Shown: positions 49,375-57,970 of the stretch, piece by piece
How the letters are laid out: each line of letters begins with the position of its first letter
Position numbering within the stretch: position 1 is the stretch's first letter
Assembly: GCA_964639255.1 (NCBI GenBank)
Contig: CAZXDP010000002.1
Location: 62,001 to 126,000 of the forward strand
DNA from: NZQO01 sp964639255
Lineage (GTDB): Bacteria; Bacteroidota; Bacteroidia; Flavobacteriales; Flavobacteriaceae
DNA: 64,000 bases
Direction: 5' to 3'
Program-made: the position numbers and the translations under genes
Notes under the pieces: model-generated
The model's database searches: none
The model's input: the letters and a program-made list of their open reading frames with translations, nothing else
What the model was told of the DNA's origin: nothing

Positions 49375-52332
49375 ATGAAAAAATTTACCGTGGCCCTCCT
49401 AGCAGGGCTAATCGCCATGCCGCTAATTGCACAGGATTATTTTCCGAAGAATGACGGCGTAAAGGAAAAAAACACCAACTACACGGCATTTACCAATGCA
49501 ACACTGTATGTAACGCCCACCAAAAAGATAACCAAGGGCACCTTGTTGATACAAAATGGCAAGGTAGTTTCTTCAGGGAAATCGGTATCCATTCCGGAAA
49601 ATTCCGTGGTAATCGATTTGCAGGGAAAGCATATATATCCATCGTTCATCGATCCGTACACTAATTTTGGTGTAGAAAAACCAAAACGCGCCGAAGGCGA
49701 CGGACGATCCCCACAATATGAAGCTACCCGCGAGGGTTTCTATTGGAACGACCATATTATGCCAGAGCGTAACGCTATGGAAGGTTTTAAATATGATAAA
49801 AAAGATGCCAATGAATTCCGGGAGGCAGGTTTCGGCGCTTTGAACATCCATACAATGGATGGGATTGCCAGGGGCACCGGAGTATTGGTGGCGCTCAACG
49901 ATGACGACGGCGACGCGGCTCGCATACTTGAAGATGAATCTGCCCAGTTCTTCTCTTTCGAGAAAAACGTAACTAGTAGACAGTCCTACCCAACCTCACT
50001 TATGGGGGCCATGGCACTGCTTCGGCAGATGTACTGGGATGCAGATTGGTATGCCAAGGGAAATGTAACCACAAAAGACCGTAGCTTAGAAGCCCTTATC
50101 AACAACAAAAAGTTGATATCAATTTTTGAAGCAGGCAGCAAGGACAACAACCTGCGCGCCGACAAAATTGGCGATCAGTTCAATATCCAATACGTAATCG
50201 TAGGCGGAGGACAAGAGTACGAGCTCATCGAAGAGATTAAGGCCACCAACGCCAGCTATATTATTCCTATCAATTTTCCAGAGGCATACGATGTGAGCAA
50301 TCCCTATGCGGCCAAATATGTAACGCTAGAGCAAATGCGGGCTTGGAATCAAGCGCCTTTGAATCCTAAAACCCTATCGGACAACGATATCACCTTCGCC
50401 CTAACAACCTTTGAGCTTAAAAAACCTTCCGAATTCAAGGATAAACTGAACAGGGCCTTCCTGTATGGTTTCGAAAAAACAAAAGCACTAGAAGCCCTCA
50501 CCACTACTCCCGCACAACTGTTGGGCGTAAGCGATCAATTGGGTACGTTAGAGGCTGGGAAGCAGGCCAATTTCCTAATTACTTCTGGAGATATTTTTGA
50601 AGAGAATACAACTTTATACGAAAATTGGGTGCAAGGCAATAAATATGTTATTAATACCAAGGACCAAAAAGACATTCGTGGCAACTACACCTTATCTGGC
50701 GGAGGAAAAACCTATTCGGTAAAAATTACCGGCGATGTCTCCAAGCCTAAGGCCAAGGTAAGCCTTGGCGATGTCGATTTACCGGCCAAGTTGGAATATA
50801 GCGACAACTGGGTATCGATGTCGTTTACAGATGAAGAAACCAACGAGGTATTTCGAACAACGGGAATTGTACCGCGAGATGGTAGCAATTTCAGCGGTAG
50901 GCTCCTTTTACCAGACGGGGCCGAAACTCAGTACACTGCTACCCGCACCGGTGATGCCGATGAAGACGATAAGGATAAGAAAGATGCCGATACAAAACCG
51001 GAAATAGTACCAGTAACCTATCCCAATATCGGATTCGGGTATGATACCAAACCGAAACAACAGGATATGCTCTTCAAAAATGCTACGGTGTGGACGGGCG
51101 AAGCTGCGGGAGTCCTCACCAACACAGACGTTCTGGTGAAAGATGGTAAAATTGTGGAGATAGGGAAAAACCTCAGGGCCCGCGGTGCCAAGGAAATTGA
51201 TGCTTCAGGCAAGCACCTTACGGCTGGCATTATTGATGAGCACTCGCACATTGCAGCGCTCTCCATTAACGAGGCAGGTCATAACTCATCGGCAGAAGTC
51301 ACCATAGAAGACGTGGTAGATCCAGAAGATGTAAACATTTACCGAAATTTGGCAGGCGGGGTGACCTCCATCCAAATCCTGCACGGCTCGGCAAACCCCA
51401 TTGGTGGCCAATCGGCCATTATCAAGTTGAAATGGGGAGAGAGCGCAGATAATCTTATTTATGATAATTCGCCCAAATTCATAAAATTTGCGTTGGGCGA
51501 AAATGTGAAACAATCCAACTGGGAGAGCTACAGCCGTTTCCCACAAACAAGAATGGGCGTTGAACAGGTATTCGTAAACTATTTTAACCGCGCCAAGGAG
51601 TACGATACCAAGAAAAAAAGCGGCGAACCTTATAGATATGATCAAGAATTGGAGGTACTTGCCGAAATCTTGAACGGCGAACGTTTTATTAGCTGCCACT
51701 CCTATGTACAGAGCGAGATCAACATGCTAATGAAGGTTGCTGAAAAATTTAACTTCAATGTAAATACGTTTACCCACATCTTAGAAGGATATAAGGTAGC
51801 CGACAAGATGAAGGAGCACGGAGTGGGCGGTTCTACCTTTAGCGATTGGTGGGCGTACAAATATGAAGTGAACGATGCCATACCCTACAATGCGGCCATC
51901 ATGGCCAGGGAAGGTGTGGTAACCGCCATTAACAGCGATGATGCCGAAATGTCCAGACGTCTTAACCAAGAGGCCGCCAAAACCGTAAAATATGGCGGAA
52001 TGAGCGAAGAGGAAGCCTGGAAAATGGTTACGTTGAATCCGGCTAAATTGCTTCATCTGGACGACCGCGTAGGAAGTATTAAAGAAGGGAAAGATGCCGA
52101 TTTGGTATTGTGGACAGACCATCCTCTTTCCGCCTATGCCATAGCTGAAAAAACGATCATCGAGGGCACCGTATATTTCGATATCGAAAAAGACAAGATG
52201 TTGCGCGAAAAAGTTCAGAAAGAGCGAAACAACCTTGAGAAAATGATGCTAGCGGAAAAAAACGGAGGTGCCAAAACCCGGGAACCGAAAGGCAAAGACA
52301 AACAATACTTTCACTGTGAAACCATTAATTAA
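49375..52332 (+). CDS. Exported two-domain amidohydrolase
   Basis: This 985-residue protein has a signal peptide ending PLIAQ and two amidohydrolase-like halves. The N-terminal half (about 25-430) has the fold-edge strands and GTLEAGKQANFLI, but its first metal motif reads PSFIDPYTNFG with no HxH. The C-terminal half (about 560-950) has an intact HxH in IIDEHSHIA, a His in SCHSYVQSE, FTHILEG and the Asp segment NSDDAEMSR. The second half is probably the active enzyme of the imidazolonepropionase/prolidase-like group. The substrate is unknown, and a second amidohydrolase follows by 7 bases. Confidence 0.85.
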   Translation: MKKFTVALLAGLIAMPLIAQDYFPKNDGVKEKNTNYTAFTNATLYVTPTKKITKGTLLIQNGKVVSSGKSVSIPENSVVIDLQGKHIYPSFIDPYTNFGVEKPKRAEGDGRSPQYEATREGFYWNDHIMPERNAMEGFKYDKKDANEFREAGFGALNIHTMDGIARGTGVLVALNDDDGDAARILEDESAQFFSFEKNVTSRQSYPTSLMGAMALLRQMYWDADWYAKGNVTTKDRSLEALINNKKLISIFEAGSKDNNLRADKIGDQFNIQYVIVGGGQEYELIEEIKATNASYIIPINFPEAYDVSNPYAAKYVTLEQMRAWNQAPLNPKTLSDNDITFALTTFELKKPSEFKDKLNRAFLYGFEKTKALEALTTTPAQLLGVSDQLGTLEAGKQANFLITSGDIFEENTTLYENWVQGNKYVINTKDQKDIRGNYTLSGGGKTYSVKITGDVSKPKAKVSLGDVDLPAKLEYSDNWVSMSFTDEETNEVFRTTGIVPRDGSNFSGRLLLPDGAETQYTATRTGDADEDDKDKKDADTKPEIVPVTYPNIGFGYDTKPKQQDMLFKNATVWTGEAAGVLTNTDVLVKDGKIVEIGKNLRARGAKEIDASGKHLTAGIIDEHSHIAALSINEAGHNSSAEVTIEDVVDPEDVNIYRNLAGGVTSIQILHGSANPIGGQSAIIKLKWGESADNLIYDNSPKFIKFALGENVKQSNWESYSRFPQTRMGVEQVFVNYFNRAKEYDTKKKSGEPYRYDQELEVLAEILNGERFISCHSYVQSEINMLMKVAEKFNFNVNTFTHILEGYKVADKMKEHGVGGSTFSDWWAYKYEVNDAIPYNAAIMAREGVVTAINSDDAEMSRRLNQEAAKTVKYGGMSEEEAWKMVTLNPAKLLHLDDRVGSIKEGKDADLVLWTDHPLSAYAIAEKTIIEGTVYFDIEKDKMLREKVQKERNNLEKMMLAEKNGGAKTREPKGKDKQYFHCETIN

Positions 52333-52339
52333 GCCATCC

Positions 52340-53632
52340 ATGAGAACATTTAACTATATAGCTATTTGCTTTTTTGCCTTAGGCAGCAATTTGATAACGG
52401 CCCAGCAAACGCCTGCCCCGGCCCAACAAGCTCCCCTTACCATCCAAGGGGCGACGGCCCATATTGGCAATGGTACCGTTTTGGAAAACAGCACCATTGT
52501 ATTTGAGGACGGAAAAATTACCGCCATAGGGGGCCCCGAAGTCCCCGTGAAGGGAACGGTCATTGCGGCCACCGGGAAACACGTATATCCCGGTATCATC
52601 GCCCCCACAAAATCATTGGGGCTGGTTGAAGTCAATGCGGTACGTGCCAGTGATGACCAGGACGAATTGGGCGAGATGATTCCTAATGTTCGCAGTTTAA
52701 TTGCCTACAACGCAGAAAGCAAGGTAGTGGAAAGTATGCGACCCAACGGCGTATTGTTAGGTCAAATCGCCCCTCAGGGCGGACGCATAAGCGGCACTTC
52801 CTCTATAGTGCAATTTGATGCTTGGAATTGGGAAGATGCTGCCATAAAGATAGACGATGGTATTCACCTCAACTGGCCAAGTAGTTTTCGCCGTGGCCGT
52901 TGGTGGATGGGCGAGGAACGTGGCTGGCAACCCAACAAAGACTACCGTGAGCAACTCGACGAGATTCAATCGTATATTATAAATGCCGTAGCTTATGGAA
53001 ATGGTACCAATACCCCTATGAACGAAGGTTTCAAGGCAATGCAGGGCCTATTTGATGGTTCCAAAAGACTTTATATCTATGCCAATGGAGAGAAAGAAAT
53101 CATCGATGCCGTAACGGTTGCAAAGGAAAGCGGTGTAAAGCACGTGGTGCTTGTAGGTGGTTACGAAGCCTATAAAATTATTCCCTTCTTGAAAGAGAAC
53201 GAAATTCCCGTCTTGGTAGGCCAGCCCCACGCACTACCAAATACAGAAGACGATGATTACGACCTTCCCTACCGATTGCCAAAAATGCTCGCAGATGGCG
53301 GATTGCTCGTGGCCATTCAAAATGAGGAAATGTCAAATTTCCAAACCAGGAATCTTCCCTTCTATGCCGGGCATTTGGTAAGCCAAGGGATGAATAAGGA
53401 GAAGGCATTGGCATTGATTACAGGCAATAGCGCCAAAATATTGGGAATCGATACTGCCTACGGCACCCTGGAGCAGGGAAAAAGCGCCACTTTGTTTATC
53501 AGCGAAGGGGACGCTCTAGATATGCGTACCAACCAATTGGTGCGCGCTTTTATCGATGGGCGTGACATCTCGTTGGAGACTCACCAAACCGAACTTTGGA
53601 AACGGTATGCCGAAAAATACGGACAGGATTAA
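52340..53632 (+). CDS. Exported amidohydrolase-family protein lacking HxH
   Basis: This 430-residue protein has a signal peptide ending LITAQ and resembles the N-terminal half of the protein before it: TGKHVYPGIIAPTKSLGLVE at the first metal-site strand, later YGTLEQGKSATLFISEGD. The metal-binding HxH is absent here also, so it may be a non-catalytic partner. The start at 52340 is preferred to 52268, which overlaps the upstream gene and lacks a signal peptide. Confidence 0.8.
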   Translation: MRTFNYIAICFFALGSNLITAQQTPAPAQQAPLTIQGATAHIGNGTVLENSTIVFEDGKITAIGGPEVPVKGTVIAATGKHVYPGIIAPTKSLGLVEVNAVRASDDQDELGEMIPNVRSLIAYNAESKVVESMRPNGVLLGQIAPQGGRISGTSSIVQFDAWNWEDAAIKIDDGIHLNWPSSFRRGRWWMGEERGWQPNKDYREQLDEIQSYIINAVAYGNGTNTPMNEGFKAMQGLFDGSKRLYIYANGEKEIIDAVTVAKESGVKHVVLVGGYEAYKIIPFLKENEIPVLVGQPHALPNTEDDDYDLPYRLPKMLADGGLLVAIQNEEMSNFQTRNLPFYAGHLVSQGMNKEKALALITGNSAKILGIDTAYGTLEQGKSATLFISEGDALDMRTNQLVRAFIDGRDISLETHQTELWKRYAEKYGQD

Positions 53633-53646
53633 GATCCACACTTCAC

Positions 53647-53679
53647 AAAAAAAAGGAGGCCTTGGGCCTCCTTTTTTAT
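53647..53679. terminator. Bidirectional terminator after the amidohydrolases
   Basis: AAAGGAGGCC and GGCCTCCTTT form a 10-bp stem around TTG, flanked by A- and T-runs. It also covers the end of the convergent kinase-like gene. Confidence 0.85.
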
Positions 53680-54431
53680 AGTCCCCATTTTTTTTTCCGA
53701 AGTTTCTTGGCCACTTTTTTTCGCTGAAAATCTCGGCTGTGCTTCGATAGGCGTCGGCGCGTTTCCTCCTCACTTTTTCCGTAAAGCTTCGCATATTCCT
53801 TCGCGATAATCTTAATCATCGTTTTGGAAAGCCACAAACGCCTGAAATTTCTAAGGCGTTGATCGAAATCTAAATTGCCAAACCGCATGCGGTTCAAGTC
53901 TATGAGATAAAACCTATAGGTGCCGTCGCCATTATCTACGATCAAGGTATTTCCAGGGCTATGGTCTAAAAATTCAATGCCGTTCTCGTGAAGTTGAAAG
54001 GTAAAGCCGGTAAACTGCCTTAAAATCTCCTCCCTGTTGGGATAATTGGGCGAATGGTTGAGCACCCTAAAATCGAGATCGTATTCCAAATGCTTGCTAA
54101 TATAAAAGCTCTCGGCCAGTACAACTGAATAGTTTTCTTGATACCCCACAGGAAAAGGAGTATGCATTCCGCAGTCTATGAGTCGCTGTGCATACTCAAA
54201 AGAACGCTTCGCCTTGCTCTTCCGAAGAAATCGATATACGAACCCTTGTAGTAAGTTAGGCGTTTTGAACTTTTTAATATTAAAATGCTCATTGCCAATA
54301 GCTATCTTTTTAATGACATTGCGCTCGCCCTTGGTGACATATTCCCCCCGCTCTTGAAACGATTGCAGTAAGGATTCCAATTCTGTTGTTAGCGAACGGT
54401 AATGGGTATGTATGACGAAACTACGCTTCAT
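53676..54431 (-). CDS. Lipopolysaccharide kinase (WaaP/Kdo kinase)-like protein
   Basis: This 251-residue protein fits the small protein-kinase-like fold of WaaP/KdkA sugar kinases. It has a Lys in FNIKKFK, the catalytic loop FLDHSPGNTLIV and the metal Asp in YLIDLNRMRFG, with a basic C-terminal tail (KKVAKKLRKKK). It probably phosphorylates a lipid A-core sugar. The frame runs on to 54635 without family-like sequence, and MKRSFVIHTH at 54431 is preferred. It is divergent from the GT9 gene. Confidence 0.78.
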   Translation of the reverse strand: MKRSFVIHTHYRSLTTELESLLQSFQERGEYVTKGERNVIKKIAIGNEHFNIKKFKTPNLLQGFVYRFLRKSKAKRSFEYAQRLIDCGMHTPFPVGYQENYSVVLAESFYISKHLEYDLDFRVLNHSPNYPNREEILRQFTGFTFQLHENGIEFLDHSPGNTLIVDNGDGTYRFYLIDLNRMRFGNLDFDQRLRNFRRLWLSKTMIKIIAKEYAKLYGKSEEETRRRLSKHSRDFQRKKVAKKLRKKKWGL

Positions 54432-54476
54432 TATAAATTTTAATAACTTCAAAAAAAAAGATACTTTGCGAAGGTA

Positions 54477-55553
54477 ATGGATATAACAAAAATACTCGTA
54501 ATACAGCATAAAAGAATTGGCGATGTGCTCATCAGTTCGGTGATTGCCAGCAACATGAAGAAAGTGTTCCCTGCCAGTGAAATTACCTACTTCGTTTACG
54601 ATTATACGGCAGGGGTGCTCGAAAACCACCCACATATCGATAAGGTCATCTCGGTGCAGGAAAAAAAGCTCAAGAACTTTTTGTATTTCGCCAAAATGCT
54701 AGGGGCCGTGCGCCGCGAAGGGTACGATATTATTTTCGACCCTTATGCCAAATTTCAAAGCCGGATGATGTGCCTATTTTCGGGGGCTGAATTTAGAGTT
54801 GGCTTGAAGCGAGCCCATAAAAAATTGAAACTGCCCTTTTACACACACCCTATCGATTTTCTGGAAAAGCGCTCGCACGAGTGCGGCAAGGCCATTGAAG
54901 ATAAAATAAACATGATCACTTCGGTTTTCCCATTGGGCAAACCCACCTATAGGCCCAAAATATACCTTTCACAAAAAGAAATAGCCTACAATAAGGTTCA
55001 GCATTTAAAAAAACCCATTGTGATGATTGGCGTGCTGGGCAGTGTGCCGAAAAAATCACTGCCCCGCGAATACGTGGCAGAACTGGTCAATTTTATAACC
55101 CATACGTATGATGTTTCCGTGCTGTTCAATTACGCTCCCCACCAGAAGGAAGAAGCAGAGGCGATCTTTTCTCTCTGCACACATCAAGATCGAATTCATT
55201 TGGATATTTACGAAGATTCCATAAGAGGATTTATTACCTTAATGAACCAGTGCGATCTCTTAGTGGCCAATGAGGGGGGGAGTGTCCACATAACGAAGGC
55301 ATTGAACAAACCTACCTTTACAATTTATTCTCCCTATATAAATAAAGAAGCGTGGTGCAGTTTTGAAGATGGCAAAGAACACGAAAGCATTCATCTTCTG
55401 GAGGAAAAACCCGAGCTATATGCCTCATTCAATCAAGCGGAAACACGTAAAATTGAGGCCGACCCAGAAATGCTTTACCGGCAGCTCACCCCAATTCTCA
55501 TTCGCTCAAAAATGGAGCCGTTTCTGGATGCACATCTGCCAAAACGCCCCTAA
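54477..55553 (+). CDS. Glycosyltransferase family 9 (heptosyltransferase-like)
   Basis: This 358-residue GT-B fold enzyme of the ADP-heptose:LPS heptosyltransferase family starts LVIQHKRIGDVLISSVIASN. Its nucleotide-sugar region has NEGGSVHITKALNKPTFTIY. It adds a heptose or similar sugar to the lipid A core. Only 45 bases separate its start from the divergent kinase gene. Its stop overlaps the next minus-strand gene by four bases. Confidence 0.85.
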   Translation: MDITKILVIQHKRIGDVLISSVIASNMKKVFPASEITYFVYDYTAGVLENHPHIDKVISVQEKKLKNFLYFAKMLGAVRREGYDIIFDPYAKFQSRMMCLFSGAEFRVGLKRAHKKLKLPFYTHPIDFLEKRSHECGKAIEDKINMITSVFPLGKPTYRPKIYLSQKEIAYNKVQHLKKPIVMIGVLGSVPKKSLPREYVAELVNFITHTYDVSVLFNYAPHQKEEAEAIFSLCTHQDRIHLDIYEDSIRGFITLMNQCDLLVANEGGSVHITKALNKPTFTIYSPYINKEAWCSFEDGKEHESIHLLEEKPELYASFNQAETRKIEADPEMLYRQLTPILIRSKMEPFLDAHLPKRP

Positions 55554-56383
55554 CCTACTTTCTCCTTTTTTTCAATGCCGAAGGGTGTCCACATACGCGC
55601 CTCAGTACGCGTAATTTCTCGAATTTTCAGATTTTTATCAATAGACTCCTGATTTTTATAGCCGCGCGGATGGTCGAGATGAATCACCACGGCCTTATAC
55701 CGAATTTGCTTACTTTTTAATCCGTAATTGGAGAGCCGTTCTCCCAATTCGCGATCTTGCCCACCATACTGCATACGCTCGTCGAAACCGTTTACGGCTA
55801 CGATATCTTCTTTCCAGCCAGAAGCATTGTGGCCGTTCCAGCTGGGATTGGTCGTTGTAATGGAATTTAAAAATGCCGCCTTGGCCTTTCGCGATGTTAA
55901 TTTGTTGTTCTTGAATGAGGTCTTAAGCCCTTGGTCCCTGAGCCACCGCAGGTCGAAGGCACGTTCGGTATAGATATCCTCCTTCGTTATTTTTTCAGAA
56001 ATCTCCATGGGAAGCATGAAATATCCGCCAGAAAGGAAGAACCCTTCCTCCCTGTATTTCACGTGTTGCTCCACAAAATCTTTCCGCGGAATGCAGTCGC
56101 CGTCGCTCATAATAACATAGGGCGTGCTGCACGCCTGTATGGCCTTGTTCAATATCTCCGATTTCTGAAAGCCACGGTCTTCGTGCCAAACGTGCTGAAT
56201 GGGATAGAACATTTCTCCTTTTACCCGTTCGAGCAACTCGCGCGTACGATGGTCAGAACCATCATCGGCTACAACGACCTCAAACATGCGATAGGTTTGG
56301 TTATTATAGCCATAAAGCACTTTCTCCAGCCAGATGGGCGAATTATAGGTGCTTACAATGATGGAAGTATCTCGCGCTTGCAT
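55550..56383 (-). CDS. Glycosyltransferase family 2 (subtype A)
   Basis: This 277-residue GT-A enzyme has TSIIVSTYNSPIWLEKVL, ADDGSDHRTREL and the metal-binding MSDGDCIPRKDFVEQHV. A galactosyltransferase-like C-terminal segment contains NGFDERMQYGGQDRELGERL. It is close in design to the GT2 at 59104-59931. The ATG at 56383 is preferred to 56440 because a TATCTTTG box sits 5 bases upstream of it. Confidence 0.85.
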   Translation of the reverse strand: MQARDTSIIVSTYNSPIWLEKVLYGYNNQTYRMFEVVVADDGSDHRTRELLERVKGEMFYPIQHVWHEDRGFQKSEILNKAIQACSTPYVIMSDGDCIPRKDFVEQHVKYREEGFFLSGGYFMLPMEISEKITKEDIYTERAFDLRWLRDQGLKTSFKNNKLTSRKAKAAFLNSITTTNPSWNGHNASGWKEDIVAVNGFDERMQYGGQDRELGERLSNYGLKSKQIRYKAVVIHLDHPRGYKNQESIDKNLKIREITRTEARMWTPFGIEKKEKVG

Positions 56384-56388
56384 AGGCG

Positions 56389-56396
56389 CAAAGATA
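56389..56396 (-). promoter_or_regulatory. -7 box TATCTTTG for minus-strand GT2
   Basis: This exact TAnnTTTG match on the minus strand ends 5 bases before the ATG at 56383, implying a leaderless transcript. It is back-to-back with the plus-strand box at 56408-56415. Confidence 0.5.
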
Positions 56397-56407
56397 AAGT
56401 TATTTCC

Positions 56408-56415
56408 TAAGTTTG
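56408..56415 (+). promoter_or_regulatory. -7 box TAAGTTTG for plus-strand GT2 operon
   Basis: This exact TAnnTTTG match on the plus strand ends 5 bases before the ATG at 56421, implying a leaderless transcript. Confidence 0.5.
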
Positions 56416-56420
56416 CACCT

Positions 56421-57158
56421 ATGGGAAGCCTTACGGTCATTATTCCTACCTACAACGAGGCAGCATATTTGCCCGATGCCTTGCATTCGGCTGCGTTTGC
56501 CAAGGAGATCATCGTGATAGACTCCTTCAGTACAGATGATACTGCTGCTATCGCCGAGCGACACGGCGCGCGCGTGCTGCAACGAAAATTCGACACGTTT
56601 TCAAACCAGAAGAATTTCGCCCTTAGCTATGCTTCCTCGGATTGGGTGCTCTTTCTGGATGCCGATGAGCGTATTACCCACTCCCTTCAAGAAGAACTAT
56701 TGAGCGTTATAGACGAGCCGCAGCACCATGGCTACGCGATTACCTTCCCGCATTTCTATATGAACCGGTTCCTGTATCACCACAGCGATACCGTATTGCG
56801 TTTGGTACGACGTCAAGGAGCCCATTTTACGGGGAAAGTACACGAAAGGCTACATTGCACCGGTACCACGGGCACCCTCAAAAACCCCATGCTGCACTAT
56901 ACCTATAAGGGATTGCACCCGTATATTAAGAAAAAGGAACGTTATGCTTGGTTTCAGGCCGAACAGCTATTCGAGCGAAGAAAAAAGGTAACTTGGTTCC
57001 ATTTAACGATAAAGCCAATTTTCCGCTTCTTCAGCTCCTACATTTTGAGAGGTGGTTTTCGAGATGGTATTCCCGGTCTGGCCGTCGCCACAGTTAATGC
57101 CTATGGGGTCTTTCAACGATATGTAAAATTGCGACTTTTATACAGAGGCCTAAGATAG
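56421..57158 (+). CDS. Glycosyltransferase family 2 (subtype B, WaaE/KdtX-like)
   Basis: This 245-residue GT2 has VIIPTYNEAAYLPDAL, VIDSFSTDDTAAIAERHGA, the DADER metal site and NQKNFALSYAS, the pattern of WaaE/KdtX lipid A-core glucosyltransferases. The C-terminus has an amphipathic RFFSSYILRGGFRDGIPGL segment that may sit on the membrane. The start at 56421 fits the promoter box 5 bases upstream. It is a paralogue of the next gene. Confidence 0.85.
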   Translation: MGSLTVIIPTYNEAAYLPDALHSAAFAKEIIVIDSFSTDDTAAIAERHGARVLQRKFDTFSNQKNFALSYASSDWVLFLDADERITHSLQEELLSVIDEPQHHGYAITFPHFYMNRFLYHHSDTVLRLVRRQGAHFTGKVHERLHCTGTTGTLKNPMLHYTYKGLHPYIKKKERYAWFQAEQLFERRKKVTWFHLTIKPIFRFFSSYILRGGFRDGIPGLAVATVNAYGVFQRYVKLRLLYRGLR

Positions 57159-57166
57159 CGGAGAAC

Positions 57167-57961
57167 ATGATGGAACAGGAAAGCCTAGCACACACAAATG
57201 TGAATACCGTCCCAAAAATAACGGCTCTTGCCATTACCTTGAACGAAGCCTCGGTAATAGAAAAATTTATCGAGAGCCTGTGGTTTGTAGATGAGATTAT
57301 TATTGTAGATTCTTACAGTACCGATGCTACCGTTTCGCTAGCGAAGAAGCATCAAAAAGTGACCGTATTAGAACGGGCCTTCGACAATTTTTCGGCACAG
57401 AAAAATTTCGCTATCTCGAAAGCCAATCACGATTGGGTTGTTTTTTTCGATCCAGACGAAGAGATTACCCAAAAGTTGGCAGAAGAAATCGTGATGACCG
57501 TACAAAATCCAAAGGCTATTGCCTATTTCGTAAAACGCGATTTTATTTTCATGGGCAAGCGAATTCGGTTTAGTGGCTTCCAGAGCGATTGGGTGGTGCG
57601 TCTGTTCCATAAAAAATATTGCCGCTACAACGACAACTTGGTCCATGAGATTTTGGAAACCGAAGGCCCTACCTCCAAACTGAAGCAAAGCGTCCCGCAC
57701 CATACCTACAAATCGTTCGATCACTATACCGGTAAGCTACATCGCTACAGTGAATTGCAATCTAAGATGCTCTATCGAAAGAAGAAACGCCCAAATGCCT
57801 ACCATTTCTTTTTTAGACCATTTTATCGGTTTTTCAATCAGTTTGTGCTGCGCCTTGGTTTTCTTGACGGCAAGGAAGGTTTTATCTTGGCCTATGTACA
57901 TAGCTTCTCGGTATTTAAACGTTATTTGAACCTTTGGCTTCGTTACCGAAAAATTCCTTAA
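57167..57961 (+). CDS. Glycosyltransferase family 2 (subtype B, paralogue)
   Basis: This 264-residue protein has the same design as the preceding GT2: ALAITLNEASVIEKFIESL, IIVDSYSTDATVSLAKKH, SAQKNFAISKA, then a DPDEE site where the sibling has DADER, and FFRPFYRFFNQFVLRLGF near the end. The pair probably arose by local duplication and adds consecutive core sugars. The start could be either of the two ATGs at 57167 and 57170. It lies 8 bases after its sibling. Confidence 0.85.
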   Translation: MMEQESLAHTNVNTVPKITALAITLNEASVIEKFIESLWFVDEIIIVDSYSTDATVSLAKKHQKVTVLERAFDNFSAQKNFAISKANHDWVVFFDPDEEITQKLAEEIVMTVQNPKAIAYFVKRDFIFMGKRIRFSGFQSDWVVRLFHKKYCRYNDNLVHEILETEGPTSKLKQSVPHHTYKSFDHYTGKLHRYSELQSKMLYRKKKRPNAYHFFFRPFYRFFNQFVLRLGFLDGKEGFILAYVHSFSVFKRYLNLWLRYRKIP

Positions 57962-57970
57962 AAAATTACT

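Noticed and set aside
54432..54635. N-terminal extension of the WaaP-like kinase
   Set aside because: The extra 68 residues overlap the divergent GT9 gene and do not resemble the family.
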